From Agriotes lineatus (lineage: Eukaryota; Arthropoda; Insecta; Coleoptera; Elateridae), in assembly GCA_940337035.1 (NCBI GenBank), contig CALNHX010007453.1:1-64000 (forward strand): DNA of 64,000 nucleotides. Reading direction: 5' to 3'. Positions 9,985 to 21,129 of this stretch are shown piece after piece; positions within the stretch are counted from its first letter, which is position 1, and each line of letters opens with the position of its first letter. Below the pieces are notes generated by a model, which saw only the letters and a list, made by a program, of their open reading frames with translations, made no database searches and had not been told where the DNA came from. The position numbers and the translations under genes are program-made.

Positions 9985-10080
9985 CACAAATGCGGGAGCA
10001 AATAAATATTGGTTCCCGCCGGGAGAAAATAAAAATTGGCTCCCGTTGACAGTTTTGTTTCCTTAAACTAGGGCGCAAAA
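9985..10080. repeat. Stem-loop repeat, member d (irregular)
   Basis: Contains gcgggagcaaataaatattggttcc and the near copy gggagaaaataaaaattggctcc, ending in tagggcgcaaaag. It resembles members a and c in the gggagcaaa motif, but its stems are shorter. Confidence 0.4.
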
Positions 10081-10253
10081 GCCGACTTTCTATACAGTGA
10101 GTAGAAAAAAATATTATTATTATTTAATTTACAATAGTAAGCGGGTAAAAACCCGATGAGACTATTGATTTAATTACAATAAAATGCCACAAGTATTTGT
10201 CTTTGTCGATCATGTAATGTTACATGCAGTCTGCATGTCACATGTATATATAT

Positions 10254-12163
10254 TAGGGTGGTTCTACGTTATACTTAGTGGAAAAAACTTTTTCGAATTT
10301 TTTTGGTCGCACCCCCTAAAGTCGTTCTAATGCCGAAAAAACAAACGTATACAAAATTTGAACCGAATCGAATAATATTAACACGTGCCACCGAGCCCCG
10401 GAAGTTTCCAAATTGAAGATTTTAACTTAATTCACTTATTATCAATTAATATCTCGCGAACATTAAGTCGTATCGAAATTTTGATAATGACATAAATATA
10501 AGGAAATTTAATTTGCTACCAATTTAGTTATATGCAATTTTTTTGTAAACTTGTTGGAATTTAAAAAATATGCGTTAAGTATTAAAAAAGGTAAAAATTC
10601 TTGAAAAATTGCTTTTTTATATTAATAACTAAAAATATAATATAATTAAGCAAATATATTTATTTACAAATTAAATAAAACGAACAATAGTAAATAATTA
10701 CTGAAGTTACATAAATTGAAAGAATTATATTTACAAACTTAAGAATAAAACAAATATACCAAGTTACCTATATGTAAAATAATTAAATGCATATCACAAT
10801 AATTACTTTTTTTTTCTAAGGAAACTTTACTGGAATCCGGATATTGACGCCGATAATCACAAACAACTTGTAGCAAGTACTGTTTTTGGTCCTCTTTCGT
10901 GGTAATTAAGCTATTATATTTTTCGACCAGTTTAATACTTCTTTCCGCAATATCATTTGTGACGTGAAGTAAACAATTACATATACTTACTTAAATTTTC
11001 CATCTCTTCATAAGTTCGTTTTCTTCTTGTATCTTCTCTTTCCAGTCATTATTTAGTTCTCTTCTCTTGTTGCAGTAACCTGATATCAACACAAGCATAC
11101 TACCCTTTTGCCTTTGAAGAAGCAAAAACTGTTTATCTTCTTCTACATCTATTAATTCTAGAGCGTTCGCATGTGCGATATCGAACAGGTCGTCAAATTT
11201 TTCATAAAATTGTTATTCCTTCCTTTTATGAATCCCTTCTTTTATTTCCTTGTTTTAGCAGACTCCTTCATTCAGAGTATAATAATTCCAGCTTTTGTAC
11301 AGAATGATGTTTTTCCTTAGCTGGAATCCGTGCTTTTTGCCAAAACACTATTCCTTGAATAATTAATTTTGCACTTTTATGTAAATTAAATTTAACTATA
11401 CGCATATTAAAAAAAAGTACTTGTAAAACTTTCGTTTGAGAGCAATTTACTACCAATAATTTAATGTGCATCATTTCCTATTAAAAGTGCTTAGTCTTTT
11501 TCACGAAGAACCTTTGACGTTGAGGCCATTTTATGCTTTAAAATTTTAAAATGGTATATCCTCCCTCTAAACATCTGGTTTGTATTGACAAACAAAGAAA
11601 CTGTGTTCGACAGTTTGACTCGTTTTTTTTTAAATAACTGATTCAAAAAATATTTCAATATACTTAAAATAGGTAAAAAAAAATTATTATTGAATTTCAA
11701 ACATATATATATCATAAAATCTATTTACTTGTATTATCAAAAATTGCCTAAAATTGAATAATGGATTGCAATTTACTTCAAAATTGTAATACTTATACGT
11801 TTTCAAATTAAAAATAAAAGAAAAAAAATAGAATTATTACGTTTTTCTAACACTTGACGCGTTTTTTTAACATCTGGTAGGTTTGCGGACAAATTGCATA
11901 TAACTACAATTGTAGAAAATAAAATTTCCTTCTATTTATGTTATTATCAAAATTTCGATAACATTTCCGGTTCGTCAGATATTAATTGATAACAAGTGAA
12001 TTCAATTAAAATCTGCAATTCGGAAACTTCCAACGCTCGGTGGCACGTGTTAATATTGTTCGATTGGGCTAAAAATTTTTATGAGTTAGTTTTTTTGGCA
12101 TTGGAACGAATGTAGAGGGTGCGACTAACAAAATTCCGAGGTTGCAAAATTAGAACCACCCTA
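10254..12163. mobile_element. DNA transposon with ~300-bp inverted terminal repeats
   Basis: Ends are TTAGGGTGGTTCTA and TAGAACCACCCTAA, in TATATA-rich flanks. The inverted similarity continues inward for about 300 bp on each side (10254-10560 against 11860-12163), through blocks such as cacgtgttaatatt, tatcaattaatatc and tcaaaatttcgataa. Arm divergence is visible, so the copy is not young. Between the arms lie pieces of a transposase-like gene on the minus strand. I cannot name the superfamily from the ends. Confidence 0.75.
10821..11712 (-). pseudogene. Decayed, internally deleted transposase-like gene of the long-TIR element
   Basis: Reading the minus strand: a start-like MASTSKVLREK near 11550, then VFWQKARIPAKEKHHSVQK (about 11370-11290), then a block beginning QFYEKFDDLFDIAHANALEL (11213 downward), and last LLHVTNDIAERSIKLVEKYN followed by KEDQKQYLLQVV (about 10990-10825). 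These motifs occur in a widespread uncharacterised arthropod protein family that I associate with transposons. The segments are close together but in different frames with stops, so the middle of the protein is probably deleted. No catalytic triad can be assigned. Confidence 0.55.
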
Positions 12164-12869
12164 ATATATATATTAAAGATATCCAGACAGTTAATTTAAA
12201 AAAGTTTTTGTACAGTCGTTGGGTAGTGAATGGTTATTGGTAACCAAAGAGAAATAATAAACAAAATAGGAAATTCAATTTTATATTCGACTCGAGACGG
12301 TCATATTCAAACCGATGGTGGTTCAATTCCCACCAATTGGTCTTTTAAACTGGATTTATTTGAATAGTTATTACACAGAAAGTAACTGGTAATAATATAA
12401 AATAAAAATTTAGTAAATTAAACTGTCTAAACAGTCGATATAATTGAAGTGTTTTGATTTGAATATTGAAGTTATATTGCAAAGCAAATAACTTGCGATA
12501 TAATTAAGCCAGTGATTACATGTGTGTGGTGAAGTTAAGTGGGAAATTCTATCTGAAAGATAGAAATCGTATCCAAAGAGCTTTTTGGAGGGAAGTTAGA
12601 GCGTTCAACTATCCAGGTTCCTGTTAGCTGTCCTGTTTCATTTGCTGAGGGAATTACATAGTCTGCTGATCAGGTACCCTGAAGCGACGTTAAGGTCAGT
12701 GACTGTTTTATAACTTTTATCGAACAATATTTGGAATAATTCAAGGAAGATTAAATTGCGTATATATATAATATTAGTAAAACTGTATTTAGAACTTAAG
12801 AATTACTATTAATTATCAAAATTCAATAGTGATCTGAGTACTCGGCGAGTTTTGAATATTATAACATCA
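12164..12869. other. No gene seen
   Basis: AT-rich intervening sequence. The only notable item is a tRNA T-arm-like stretch near 12330 (see rejected list). Confidence 0.4.
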
Positions 12870-13103
12870 ATAAAAAAAACAATTAGGGCAGGCTGTGATA
12901 GGTGTTATACGTTTGGCAGTACTGAAGTGTATTATCAGTCTATGTCAAATTTGAGATTTGCAGGTTAAGTTTTACGTCAGTCTGTGTCAAACAACAAACA
13001 AAACCTAACCTAATAATCTCGAATTTGACATAGACTGACAATACACTTCAGTACTGCCAAACGTATAACACATATCACAGCCTGCCCTAATTGTTTTTTT
13101 TAT
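12870..13103. mobile_element. Foldback with the shared central core (member 1)
   Basis: Near-perfect inverted repeat. Arms begin ataaaaaaaacaattagggc and run through gtatacgtttggcagtactg-like sequence. The middle (12936-13037) reads CTATGTCAAATTTGAG... and ends ...GAATTTGACATAGAC with CCTAACCT inside. The same middle is found in foldbacks at 19681-19948 and 28456-28730, but the outer arms are unrelated. Confidence 0.75.
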
Positions 13104-13552
13104 CTGTCGGTATTTAGAAATCCTACCTTTTTGGTTTAATTTAAGATTGGGGTTGTAATTTAGGGAATTTGGGTTTAAAAAGATAATTAAAAGTTATCTG
13201 AAACAAACAAGTCTATCCTTACGTCAAATAAACGTCATTGTACATATATAACTGTCATTGATATATGTAAGGTATCAATAAGGGACCTGAAAAGAAACTA
13301 TAATAATCACTTTATTGTAATTGATTATTTCAGTAATTATATATACTTGTTATTAAAGAACACCATTCATCTGAGGGTAAGGGGTTATCTAATCAGTTCT
13401 ACTGACTAGCCGTAGCAATATTAAATTAGTTATCAAAGTTATAACTTGACAAGATTTGTGTGTCAAATATTGACGTTTATGAGGTAAGTTAATATAATTT
13501 ATTACACAAATTGTAATAAATATTACAATCATCACAGGAAATTATCAGTAAT
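13104..13552. other. No gene seen
   Basis: AT-rich sequence following the foldback; probably includes the 3' tail of the LINE that starts at 13553 on the minus strand. Confidence 0.4.
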
Positions 13553-16197
13553 TTATTGCAGTAGTATCACATATAATGCACAAGATGATTTGACCATTGT
13601 TGCATTTCGATAGTCTATTCTTAAACTGTTCAATGAGATCGCATTCACAGTGTACTCCCTTAATCCATTCCAGGTGTACACAATTCTATTGGTCAAAAAA
13701 TTTATTTTCAGCAATTTGTTAGTACATCGTTCTTTATTTAGTTTTTGGTTGTGACCTCTAACGTTTTGTACTTGACCAAGGTGAAACATATCCAGGTTCC
13801 ACCTGTAGTGGCCGCTTGTGATTATGAATGTTTTAATAAGGTCATCTCTCAGCCTTCTCTCTCGAAATGTAGTCAAATTTAGCCTGGTTTCATATGGCAG
13901 GTTTCGAAGCTCTGGAGGGATTTTGGTCATTATTCTTTGCACTCTTTCAAGCATTTCTATGTCTTTAATGTAGTAGGGGCTCCAATTGCACTGCCCATAC
14001 TCAAGTTTTCGTCTTACATACGTCTTGTATCGTACAGCTTCAGAGTCATCGCGCTGGAATGATCTCTAAAAGAGGTCTGGATGAGATAGATTAGGGTATT
14101 TGTCTTTTTCACTATCTGGAATATGTGCTGTTTCCATTTCAAGTCTTTCTGGCTTTTAACTTTGGTAACCTCTGTTTCGTCAAGGAAGGATGTATGTCTT
14201 GGGTTGTTTTGGTCTATTTGAAGAATGGTGCACTTTGTATTGTAAAGCATTTTGTAGAAGGCTTTCCAGCTCTTGATAGTTCTAAGGTCGTCATGGAGGT
14301 CATTGAATTGCTCCACAGGGTTACAGAATAAGTTTGTGTCATCCGCAAAGGATGAGAGGTTTGTCTTCAGATCCGCATACAAGTCACTCAGGTAGACGAT
14401 GAATAGTAGGGAGGCCAGAACTGAACATTGTGGAAGACCACTGTAAACATTGAGCTCCTCTAACAGTGCCGATCTCACTCGTACCTGAGATGTTCGAACC
14501 TAGAGAAAGCTATTGATGAACTGCAGAAATTTTCCTCTTAACACCATAATGCTGGAGTTTGTAGATGACCAGATTGATAGGGATTTTGTCAAAGTTTAGG
14601 CAGACAACATCTATGGGCTGCTGGTTGTCGTCGGCAACGTCATTTCTGCAGTCAGGTTAACAGGTTTGTTATGGCGGACCTCCGAGGAAGAAAGCCATGT
14701 TGCTCGTCAGGAATGGTATGGTTGTCCAGGAATAATGTGGTTAGCTCACCTATTAATTTTTTTCCATGCATTCTAGATGGTACTGGTTACGCTGATTGGC
14801 CTGTAGTTTTCAGCTAGCTGTTTGTTACCTTTTCTGAATATGGGAACAACAGTAGCCTTCCTCCAGATCTCAGAGAAATGTCCAGTGCGGAAGATGTCGC
14901 TAATTGCTTCTGATAATGGCTTGCATAGTGTTTCTTTACACCGTGATAGAAACACTGCTGGAATTTGATCCGATCCAGCGCTTGAGTCGGTCTTGAGGGA
15001 CTCTATGGCGGCTATCACTTTTCCAGGAGTAAATATTATTTCTGATTTTTCTATTTGTGAGTAGGTGTTCTGTGGCACTGTAGGTGTAGTGTCAGTGCTG
15101 AGAGTTTGCACAAAAACACTTTGGAACTGTGCAGCGAAGCACCTGCCCACATCCTCCTGTGCATCAACTATGATGTTAGTGTTTTTGTCCATAAGGCTGA
15201 AATTGGTGTGTTTGGAGTTAAGGCTACGATTTATATTTGCATGGAAATGCTTGTCGGAGCCTGCTAGAAGGTTATATGTACTCATAGTGTTTTCTAGCAT
15301 CTGAGATGCAGGTTTTCGTTTTGTTGTTATGGGTACGGTATAAAGAGTAGCTTTCTTCTGTTTGACTGTTTCTGTACTTATGCCATAGATCTCTTTTCTT
15401 TTTAATTTCCCTGAATACCCCTTTGTTCAACCAGGGCTTCTGGGTATTTGCATTTTTTAACTTTAGAAGAATGAAGTGGTCTATAGTCGTATGGAGAACA
15501 GCTTCTAGGTTAATTGGTTCTTCTTGGATTAGTTGATGCTGTAGAAAATTGTTTATTTCTCCATAGTCAGCATGCCAGAAGTTACGTTTGTACACCTTGT
15601 GGGTTGGCACGACTGGGAGTTGCAATTGTGCTCTGGCTGTTATTACCATGTGATCGCTGCGCCCCAGAGGTGCGTGTTCTTGAACATTAAAAATGTTTTT
15701 GTGATCATTGACAATCATGAGGTCAATTAGGCATACTTGGTAATTTCTTATTCTAGTGGGGAACTTGATTAGTTGCTTGCCTCTGTGCGACTTATAGCCT
15801 TCCAAAAAGTCTAGGCTAAATTGATCGCGGGGGTTGACGGTATGGGTGTCTCAGTCAATCTTGGTTTTGCTCAATTGTGGTGTGTTGTTTAGGTCTGTAG
15901 ATGCAGGCTAGTGTGAATGTCATATTTCTTATAAATACATCGAGCCATATTGATTCCACAGCTCCTGATGTACTGAGGTCGCTACTGCTCACTGATGTTA
16001 CTACATGTCCTGCTATAATATCTTTGATGTAAATACAGATCCCACTTCAGTTAGATCCCCTCCCGTCTAAACAGTGTGTACACTAGTATGCTTATTATGT
16101 TGTTCGGGATATTTAGATTAAGCCATGTGTCAGTAATTAATATGATGGAACTGTTGGTGTTTTTAATGCTGATTTGGAGCTCGTGTTAATGTATAAT
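13553..16197 (-). pseudogene. CR1/Jockey-type LINE remnant A (endonuclease and RT)
   Basis: On the minus strand from high to low coordinate: apurinic-endonuclease pieces (LITDTWLN near 16130, GGICIYIKD-like near 16030), the endonuclease end with GRSDHMV (near 15660), a linker, RT start with KATVVPIF and AENYRPIS (near 14800), the RT fingers/palm block around 14600, SGLPQCSVLASLLFIVYLSD and SFADDTNLF (14440-14330), and the C-terminal LERVQR...LPYE-RL...RRLR-DL block typical of CR1/Rex-type LINEs (13950-13560). At least three frameshifts and several stops are present. The catalytic FADD is kept, but the gene is dead. The 5' end is cut at 16197 by the next repeat. Confidence 0.8.
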
Positions 16198-16505
16198 CAC
16201 ATATAATCTCATAAGAGCATTAATTCTTTCCGGAATCTTTTTTGAGTGGGTTCCAACAACGTCCTATTAATTTGCCCGAGCGGGACGCGAGGGAAAATTA
16301 GGACGTGGTTGGAATACACGAAAAATAATTTCCGGATATGAATTAATGCTCGAATGCAGATTTGTTAAGAAAATCGTAACGACACAAACCCTAAAAAGAA
16401 GTAATGTCTACCTACAAAAAATTTCCAAGAAATTTTGTTGTTATCTTGGGTACGGCTCGTGAACTAATTTTTCTATTGGTCATTAATGAGTGTCGTACGA
16501 TTTTC
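16198..16505. repeat. Foldback repeat copy 1 (inverted copy at 29062-29367)
   Basis: The core hairpin agcattaattctttccgga...tccggatatgaattaatgct surrounds ccaacaacgtcc and its complement, with tip sequence GCCCGAGCGGGACGCGAGGG. The whole 300 bp, including the flank to gtcgtacgattttc, recurs in reverse complement at 29062-29367. Non-coding; a MITE-type element. Confidence 0.75.
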
Positions 16506-16527
16506 AAGACAATTTAAAAATTCCAAG

Positions 16528-17221
16528 TGACTATTCAATTCACCTGTCATCTGTCAAAAAGTGACCAATGAAAATTCAGAATTCTGACGTTTCTTGACCA
16601 ATCAAAGAAATATCAGTGGATATATCTTCCTAGAAGGTATTCAAGTGACTATTTTTAACAAATGCGATTTTTATTAGAAAAAGTCAATATTAGTGTTCTG
16701 TTACTATAGAAATTGCGTAGTTTGTTGCTAGATTTACTAAAAACTAATTTGAAAAAGTAATTTGGTTCATTAAATAGTCACTTATAATACCATGAGTAGT
16801 CAAAGTTATGTCGACTATTTTTGTGGTGGTGTCACGAATGTCCATTGCGCTTTGGTACGATTAGGACGAGTGCGATAGCACGAGTCCTAATCCCAAGCGC
16901 AATGGACATGAGTAGTGATACCACCGCAAAAATAATCTACTTAACTTTGACTAAGAATGGTATTCGAGGGACTATTTAATGAACCAAACTACCTTTTCAA
17001 ATTAGTTTTCAGTAAATCTAGCAACAAACTACGCAATTTCTATAGTAACAGAACACTAATATTGACTTTTTCTAATAAAAATCGCATTTGTTAAAAATAG
17101 TCACTTGAATACCTTCTAGGAAGATATATCCACTGATATTTTTTTGAAGGGTCAAGAAACGTCAGAATTCTGGATTTTCATTGGTCACTTTTTGACAGAT
17201 GACAGGTGAATTGCATAGTCC
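16528..17221. repeat. ~690-bp palindrome
   Basis: Left arm from attcacctgtcatctgtcaa to the centre near 16880, and right arm back to ttgacagatgacaggtgaat, match almost throughout. The centre is a hairpin with gcgcaatggacat on both sides and the tip gacgagtgcgatagcacgag. A non-autonomous foldback; no protein. Confidence 0.85.
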
Positions 17222-17412
17222 CTCGAATACCATTTTTAGTCAAAGTTAAGTAGATTATTTTTGCGGTGGTATCACTACTCATGTCCATTGCGCTTGAGAT
17301 TAGGACTCGTGCTAGCGCACTCGTCCTAATCGTACCAAAGAGCAATGGACATTCGTGACACCACCGCAAAAATAGTAGACATAACTTTGACTACTCATGG
17401 TATTATAAGTGA
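17222..17412. repeat. Third, inverted copy of the palindrome's central hairpin
   Basis: Matches 16772-16972 in reverse complement (flanks tagtcaaagttaagtagat and ccaccgcaaaaatag, stem gtccattgcgct). It follows the large palindrome directly, giving three nested or adjacent inverted units. Confidence 0.8.
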
Positions 17413-17513
17413 CTATTTTTCGGAGGTTTCTATACTACACAAAATACCAGTTTTTGCCTACCCGCAGTTACCACTATTCATAACTGATTGATAACATTAT
17501 CAGTTTGTATAAC

Positions 17514-18863
17514 CAGGGGCGGCCCTAGGGTGGTGCGAGTGGTGCGACCGCAATGATATATCTACTGCTCAAAACATAAAACCCAAGCACCTTAATACCA
17601 CCTAACCCTACCAGCCAAAATAAGAGTAGCATTATAATTTTTTAACGAATAAAAAATCTGGATTTATTATTATATAGCAGTAGCAATTGTTGTTTCAGTC
17701 ATAATGAAAACTCCCTAGGTAAATTTCTCTCCTCTAGGAAATAATTAATTATTTCTGTCACGATTTGGGTATCGTAGAAACCGTGTTTTTCCCAGACGTG
17801 AAATAGTTATTTTCATAACAAGAGTAAGTAAGTAGCAAATATCGTGCGAGTGTTGATTAGAAAAACGAGGGCGTAGCGTAGCGAAGCCCGAGTGGCTCTA
17901 AAACACGAGCACAGTCTGTGTCAAAACTGACGCAAACCTAACCTACTCACCTCGACGTTAATGTCATTTATTGACAATGTAGCCCACTAATTTAAAAAAA
18001 TACCTTGTGAAATATAAAATTTCACCAGTGTAATATGAGCGGCTTTTTGTATTTAGAGTTGGATATATAATGCACTTATTATTTGACAGTTGTAAATAAT
18101 AGCTATTAAGGCAACTAGTGTTTTACAGAGGGTTTAAAAATTAAAAATTTAAAAATTCGAGCGAAGCGAGAATTTTATGATCGACCGAGATTTTGAAACT
18201 GTAAAACACGAGTTGGCTTCAATATTTTTTCTACAGCCGAGGAGTTTGTTAGCCAAAATGCCCTCGGGGCTTAACCCCTCCAAAGCAGCCTTCGGGGCTC
18301 CGCTCCTCTCCAAGGGGGTCCTCGGGGCTCCGGTCCGTTCCAAGGGGGCCCTCGGGGCTCGGTCCCTTTCCAAGGGGGGCATCGGGGCTCCGCCTCTCTC
18401 CAATGGGGCCCTCGGGGCTTCGCACCCCTCCAAGGGTAGCCTCGAGACTTGTCCCCTTTCCAATCGGGCACTCGGGGCTCCGTATACAAATCGGTCCAAT
18501 ATAATAACTGTACATTTAATCTTCACAAATAATAAGGTTTTATAAACTCTTAAAGTACTCCGTGCTTTAAATGGAATGGCGTGTTTTATAGACGACATAA
18601 AGCACGCTGCATATGACCCTTGGAAACAGTTATGGCTGTAGAAAAAATGCATTTCATATCCTCTTTTGACCGTCGACATAAGTTAGCAACATAAGTTAAG
18701 GTGGTGCAACGTCAGTTGCTTATTTATAGGGACATTCTAAGCATACTCTTCTGGCGAGCAAAGGAAATCACGTGTGAAGTCGCAAAAAACGTGTTGAAGG
18801 AGGGGGGTAGGGCGCCACAATGAGATTTCGCACCATCTGAAAAACTTGCTACGGCCGCCCCTG
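17514..18863. mobile_element. Non-autonomous hAT element with 8-bp target duplication
   Basis: Ends are CAGGGGCGGCC and GGCCGCCCCTG, typical of hAT elements. The flanking 8 bp are TGTATAAC (17506-17513) and TATATAAC (18864-18871), one mismatch. Subterminal ggtggtgcgagtggtgcgac and gggcgccac...tttcgcacc also look like hAT ends. No transposase remains; the middle carries a GC-rich minisatellite. It is inserted in the endonuclease region of LINE remnant B. Confidence 0.75.
18255..18490. repeat. GC-rich ~30-bp minisatellite inside the hAT element
   Basis: About eight degenerate units built on CGGGGCTCCG...CTCCAAGGGGG. Unit length is divisible by three, so frames stay open on both strands and give decapeptide-like repeats (for example GAPRTPLERS on the minus strand). 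It is strongly GC-rich against an AT-rich background. I read it as a tandem repeat, not as a gene. Confidence 0.75.
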
Positions 18864-19680
18864 TATATAACATAATGCTTGAATGATGATTTAACGTATA
18901 TGCCAACTCCACCCTCCTCTTACGATCACGAAGCAAAAAGCAGCAGCCATCTATTGCCACCACATCTGCAGATATATTAGGCGTTAACCAGGTTTCACTT
19001 ACAGTCGCTGAGTCGTAGTTTGTATCAACTACGTGGTCGAGAATATTCGAAAAATTCCCAATCAATGATCTTGCATTCAGGTGAGCACACTGAAAATTAG
19101 AAGCGATATCATTCATAATCAATAGATTTTTTAATTAATAAAACAGAAATATGAAATATAATTAGGCAACTAATTTAATGTGCAATTGCAATAAGAAATT
19201 AAATTAAAGATACTTACGGGTCACTTAATTGCGGCAAGCAGCATGCTAAAAATATAAACACAGTTTCATGTGGAACGTGGTATAGCAGATAACTCGGCAG
19301 CTCATTAAATCTTACAAACTTTGCCATCCGACGACCTGGCATTGGTGATACCATATACATTTGTTGTGCAGACACAGAAATCATTGCCTTGCTTTTGTTA
19401 GGTCTTCTTTTATGGAAACCCGGGTTCCTTTTAATTTGGATTTTAATTTGAAAATTTGTTCTCGGACGTTATAATTAACGAACTTTACTATGATTGGGGT
19501 GGGTTGAATTCCTGCTTCTCAATCTATGACTTCTTTCAATTGCGTCCTTGAGAACTTGAATTGGAATATTGGAAGCGAAGAAATTAGTATGAACTATATA
19601 GTTAAAGTACTATATTGCTAGTAGGGCCTGGGAACGGACGAAAACATTACGGCGCCGACATAGTCTCACTCTGAACACTA

Positions 19681-19948
19681 ATACCCGTATGCATAGTCGT
19701 TCGCCAGCCGCTCGCCGGCGACTCGCCGGAGTTTTGGTATGAATAGCATGTTGGCGGCAATGTACTTCCATGTCAAATTCGAGGTTAGCAGGTTAGATTT
19801 TGTGTCAGTTTCTGTCAAAACTGACTGAAAACCTAACCTGATAACCTCGAATTTGACATAGACGTACAGTGCCGCCAACATACTATTCATAACGAAACTC
19901 CGGCGAGTCGCCGGCGAGCCGCTGGCGAACGACTATGCATACGGGTGT
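19681..19948. mobile_element. Foldback with the shared central core (member 2)
   Basis: Almost perfect inverted repeat. Outer arms contain cccgtatgcatagtcgttcgcc and gccggcgactcgccgga; inner arms contain gttggcggcaatgta. The centre (19769-19863) is about 95% the same as that of the foldback at 28546-28643, with AGCAGGTTAGATTTTGTGTC and its partner ACCTAACCTG. Confidence 0.85.
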
Positions 19949-20117
19949 AAGCGTCTCGTGACTCGTGTGCATACCTAAGAATTCAAACTGCACAGCTGCG
20001 TTCACGTGTAGAATTGTGTGGTCATTTATCACGGCCTCTTCAACGTAAACTAAACAATTATGCTAAAACTAGTGAATCACCCAAGCTACGCTTCGGTTGG
20101 CTAATTAAAAACAAGGT

Positions 20118-20188
20118 TGCATCGAACTGGGATCGAAACTGGGCCGCCCGCGTGGCAGGCGAGCACTCTACCACTAAGCCATTTCTGC
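20118..20188 (-). tRNA. tRNA-Gly(GCC)-like sequence, probably a pseudogene or SINE head
   Basis: On the minus strand it reads TGGCTTAGTGGTAGAGTGC (D arm/A box), CGCCTGCCACGCGGGCG (anticodon arm, GCC) and TTTCGATCCCAGTTCGATGC (T arm/B box and acceptor 3' half). The D, anticodon and 3' acceptor parts match eukaryotic tRNA-Gly(GCC). The 5' acceptor half (GCAGAAA) does not pair well with the 3' half and the T stem is weakened, so it is probably non-functional. It sits inside repeats, which favours a tRNA-derived mobile sequence. Confidence 0.65.
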
Positions 20189-21129
20189 TCCGTTTAATAA
20201 GGCGCTACTATAATAATATATATAGTGATTCACCCGAGCTAACAGGACACGGCTTCACCGCTACTTAACGATTTAATTAAATTAAAACGTTTTCGTACTT
20301 TTTTTTAAATAAAAATCGGCCTACGATCTAAGTCTCAAAATTAGCAATCTTTTAAGCCATCATACAATATAATCGGACCAGTATCTTCGGAGGAGATAGC
20401 GAACAAACATACAAAGAAAGAAAGAAAGATAAAGACCACCGATTTTATGTCATAGGATGTGTGTAAACGTGCTCGTTTAACTAAACTACAAAATTTTAGC
20501 TACTTTGTTTAGTAACTTGCTTTAGCTACTGTACAAATATAAAGCCGCCTTTAGAAGCAAATTTTAAACTTGACCATGAGGTTCACTTCCCCACCTCGCT
20601 GGATGACGCTTACGCACAGCTCACCAAGTGAGAGTTTGTTGTCTGTCTCACTTACGCTGTGACCTCCCCACTCATAGCCGCTAGCAATATAGTAGTATTA
20701 AATATGTGGTATGAACTTGGTCTGTATCTTCATTGGAAGCTTCTTTGATCCTAAGAATAAGCAGGTTATTACGTCTTAAATATTGTTCAAGGGAACGTAT
20801 TTTAAAATCGTGTGTTCGGATAGTTGTATTGAGAAGCACCAGTTGCTTCGAAAGTAGAAATACGCCAGTCGTGTTCAGAACTGTTGTAACCCGGAAAGTG
20901 GCGTAACAAGACGGTTTGGCGCCAGTGTGCAAGAATAAATGATAGCCGCTGTAGATAAAAAGTTTCAGAAAAAGAGGGAGGGGGGGGGGTAATTTTTGGT
21001 CATGCAACACTTTCAATTTAAAAGAAAATTAATAAGCTCTTTTCTTAACATGAAAAGTTACTTACTGCAAAATAAAACACATTTAGATGTTTCAATCTTT
21101 TATTAAATATAACATAATAATAATAATAA

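Larger units (their letters stand above)
19608..20694. mobile_element. TIR element nested in LINE B ORF1
   Basis: TACTATATTGCTAG (19608-19621) is mirrored by CTAGCAATATAGTA (20681-20694). LINE ORF1 sequence lies on both outer sides. Inside are the 268-bp foldback, the tRNA-like sequence and an (AAAG)n tract near 20414. No coding. Target duplication not resolved. Confidence 0.5.
18864..21000 (-). pseudogene. LINE remnant B: ORF1 and start of endonuclease
   Basis: Minus strand. ORF1 coiled-coil piece RSLEQYLRRNNLLILRIKEA at about 20790-20730. ORF1 middle at about 19540-19220 includes KDAIERSHRL, KRNPGFHKRRPNKSK and SAQQMYMVSP. The start of ORF2 endonuclease at 19122-18900 has HLNARSL, SETWLTPN and, after a frameshift, GGVGIYVKSS. 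The order fits a Jockey/CR1-type LINE entering at its 5' half. A TIR element (19608-20694) splits ORF1 and the hAT element cuts the endonuclease. A second GG-IYIKD block in remnant A shows that A and B are separate insertions. Confidence 0.7.

Noticed and set aside
12290..12345. Possible tRNA (T-arm-like ggtggttcaattcccacc)
   Set aside because: A good T arm, but no matching acceptor 5' half, D arm or anticodon arm upstream.
18149..18679. Proline/arginine repeat proteins on both strands
   Set aside because: All come from the 30-bp minisatellite whose unit length keeps every frame open; no signal outside the array.
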